Assembly (NCBI GenBank): GCA_016840305.1
Contig: JAEOSP010000612.1
Coordinates: forward strand, 1 to 6,783
DNA from: Candidatus Hodarchaeota archaeon
GTDB lineage: Archaea > Asgardarchaeota > Heimdallarchaeia > Hodarchaeales > Hodarchaeaceae
Direction: 5' to 3'
DNA length: 6,783 bases
In this document: positions 6,709 through 6,783 of the stretch, piece by piece
Layout of the letters: every line of letters begins with the position of its first letter
Position numbering within the stretch: the first letter of the stretch is position 1
Program-made: the position numbers and the translations under genes
Notes under the pieces: model-generated
The model's input: only the letters and a program-made list of their open reading frames with translations
Databases searched by the model: none
What the model was told of the DNA's origin: nothing

Positions 6709-6783
6709 ATATCGTTATTTCTTAATAAATATCGAAAAAATACTTTTTACATCAAAAAAAGATTTGACGAGGCTTTTAAAACC
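6693..6783 (+). repeat. Copy B of the repeated element, running to the window edge
   Basis: This copy starts with the same 17 bp as copy A (AATGAGGCATTCGTAAA) and keeps the same spacing throughout, ending at the window edge on AAAACC. Its 17-bp central segment (6710-6726) is unrelated to that of copy A (4 of 17 matches, chance level). The left boundary falls inside the nucleotidyltransferase reading frame, which marks it as an insertion rather than a native intergenic sequence. It could be a complete short element or the left end of a longer insertion sequence continuing outside the window; no transposase is visible. Confidence 0.72.
6754..6783 (-). terminator. Hairpin plus T-run in repeat copy B, equivalent to that in copy A
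   Basis: On the minus strand GGTTT (6783-6779) can pair with AAATC (6765-6761), with one G-U wobble replacing a G-C of copy A, followed by seven T residues (6760-6754). The stem may be longer but the outer bases lie beyond the window. The wobble pairs only in the minus-strand RNA; on the plus strand it would be a mismatch. This hints that the structure matters on the minus strand. Confidence 0.3.

Overview
The window is AT-rich. All five substantial genes lie on the minus strand and read right to left. The organism is most likely an archaeon. Upstream regions carry TATA-like boxes rather than clear -35/-10 pairs, Shine-Dalgarno matches (GGTGAT, AAGGTG) appear mainly at internal or alternative starts, and the permease ectodomain has many N-x-S/T sequons. 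The gene mix (PadR, HAAS-RDD, FtsX permease, YhhN, Tex) would suit an Asgard-type (Heimdallarchaeia-like) genome. That placement is an inference, and a low-GC bacterium is not excluded.

Layout, following minus-strand transcription. At the right edge, a Tex/Spt6-like RNA-binding protein (6523 to 4154) is transcribed leftward from a 260-bp intergenic region. Next comes a YhhN/TMEM86-type membrane protein (4041 to 3334) with a TTG start preceded by GGTGAT. After a 199-bp gap there is a tight three-gene unit: a PadR-type repressor (3134 to 2772), a HAAS-RDD membrane protein (start 2779 or 2770, to 2108) and a MacB/FtsX-type permease (from 2086, running off the left edge). A near-perfect inverted repeat surrounds a TATA-like box in front of padR and is a good candidate autoregulatory operator. 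The unit looks like a PadR-controlled envelope-stress or transport module; its ABC ATPase is not in the window.

The least ordinary signal is a repeated element of at least 91 bp, with copies at 3217-3307 and 6693-6783 in the same orientation. The copies align without gaps. They share a 17-bp identical left end containing a small hairpin and a well-conserved right block, separated by 17 bp with no similarity. The left boundary is sharp. On the plus strand, copy B begins exactly where a short reading frame (6655-6708) stops matching the N-terminal nucleotide-binding signature of MobA/MocA-like nucleotidyltransferases (MIAGVILATGESK). Copy B therefore appears to have inserted into that gene. Copy A lies between yhhN and padR, where its right end forms a hairpin plus T-run that could serve as the yhhN terminator. 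I do not recognise this element; it may be a MITE-like or solo-end mobile element.
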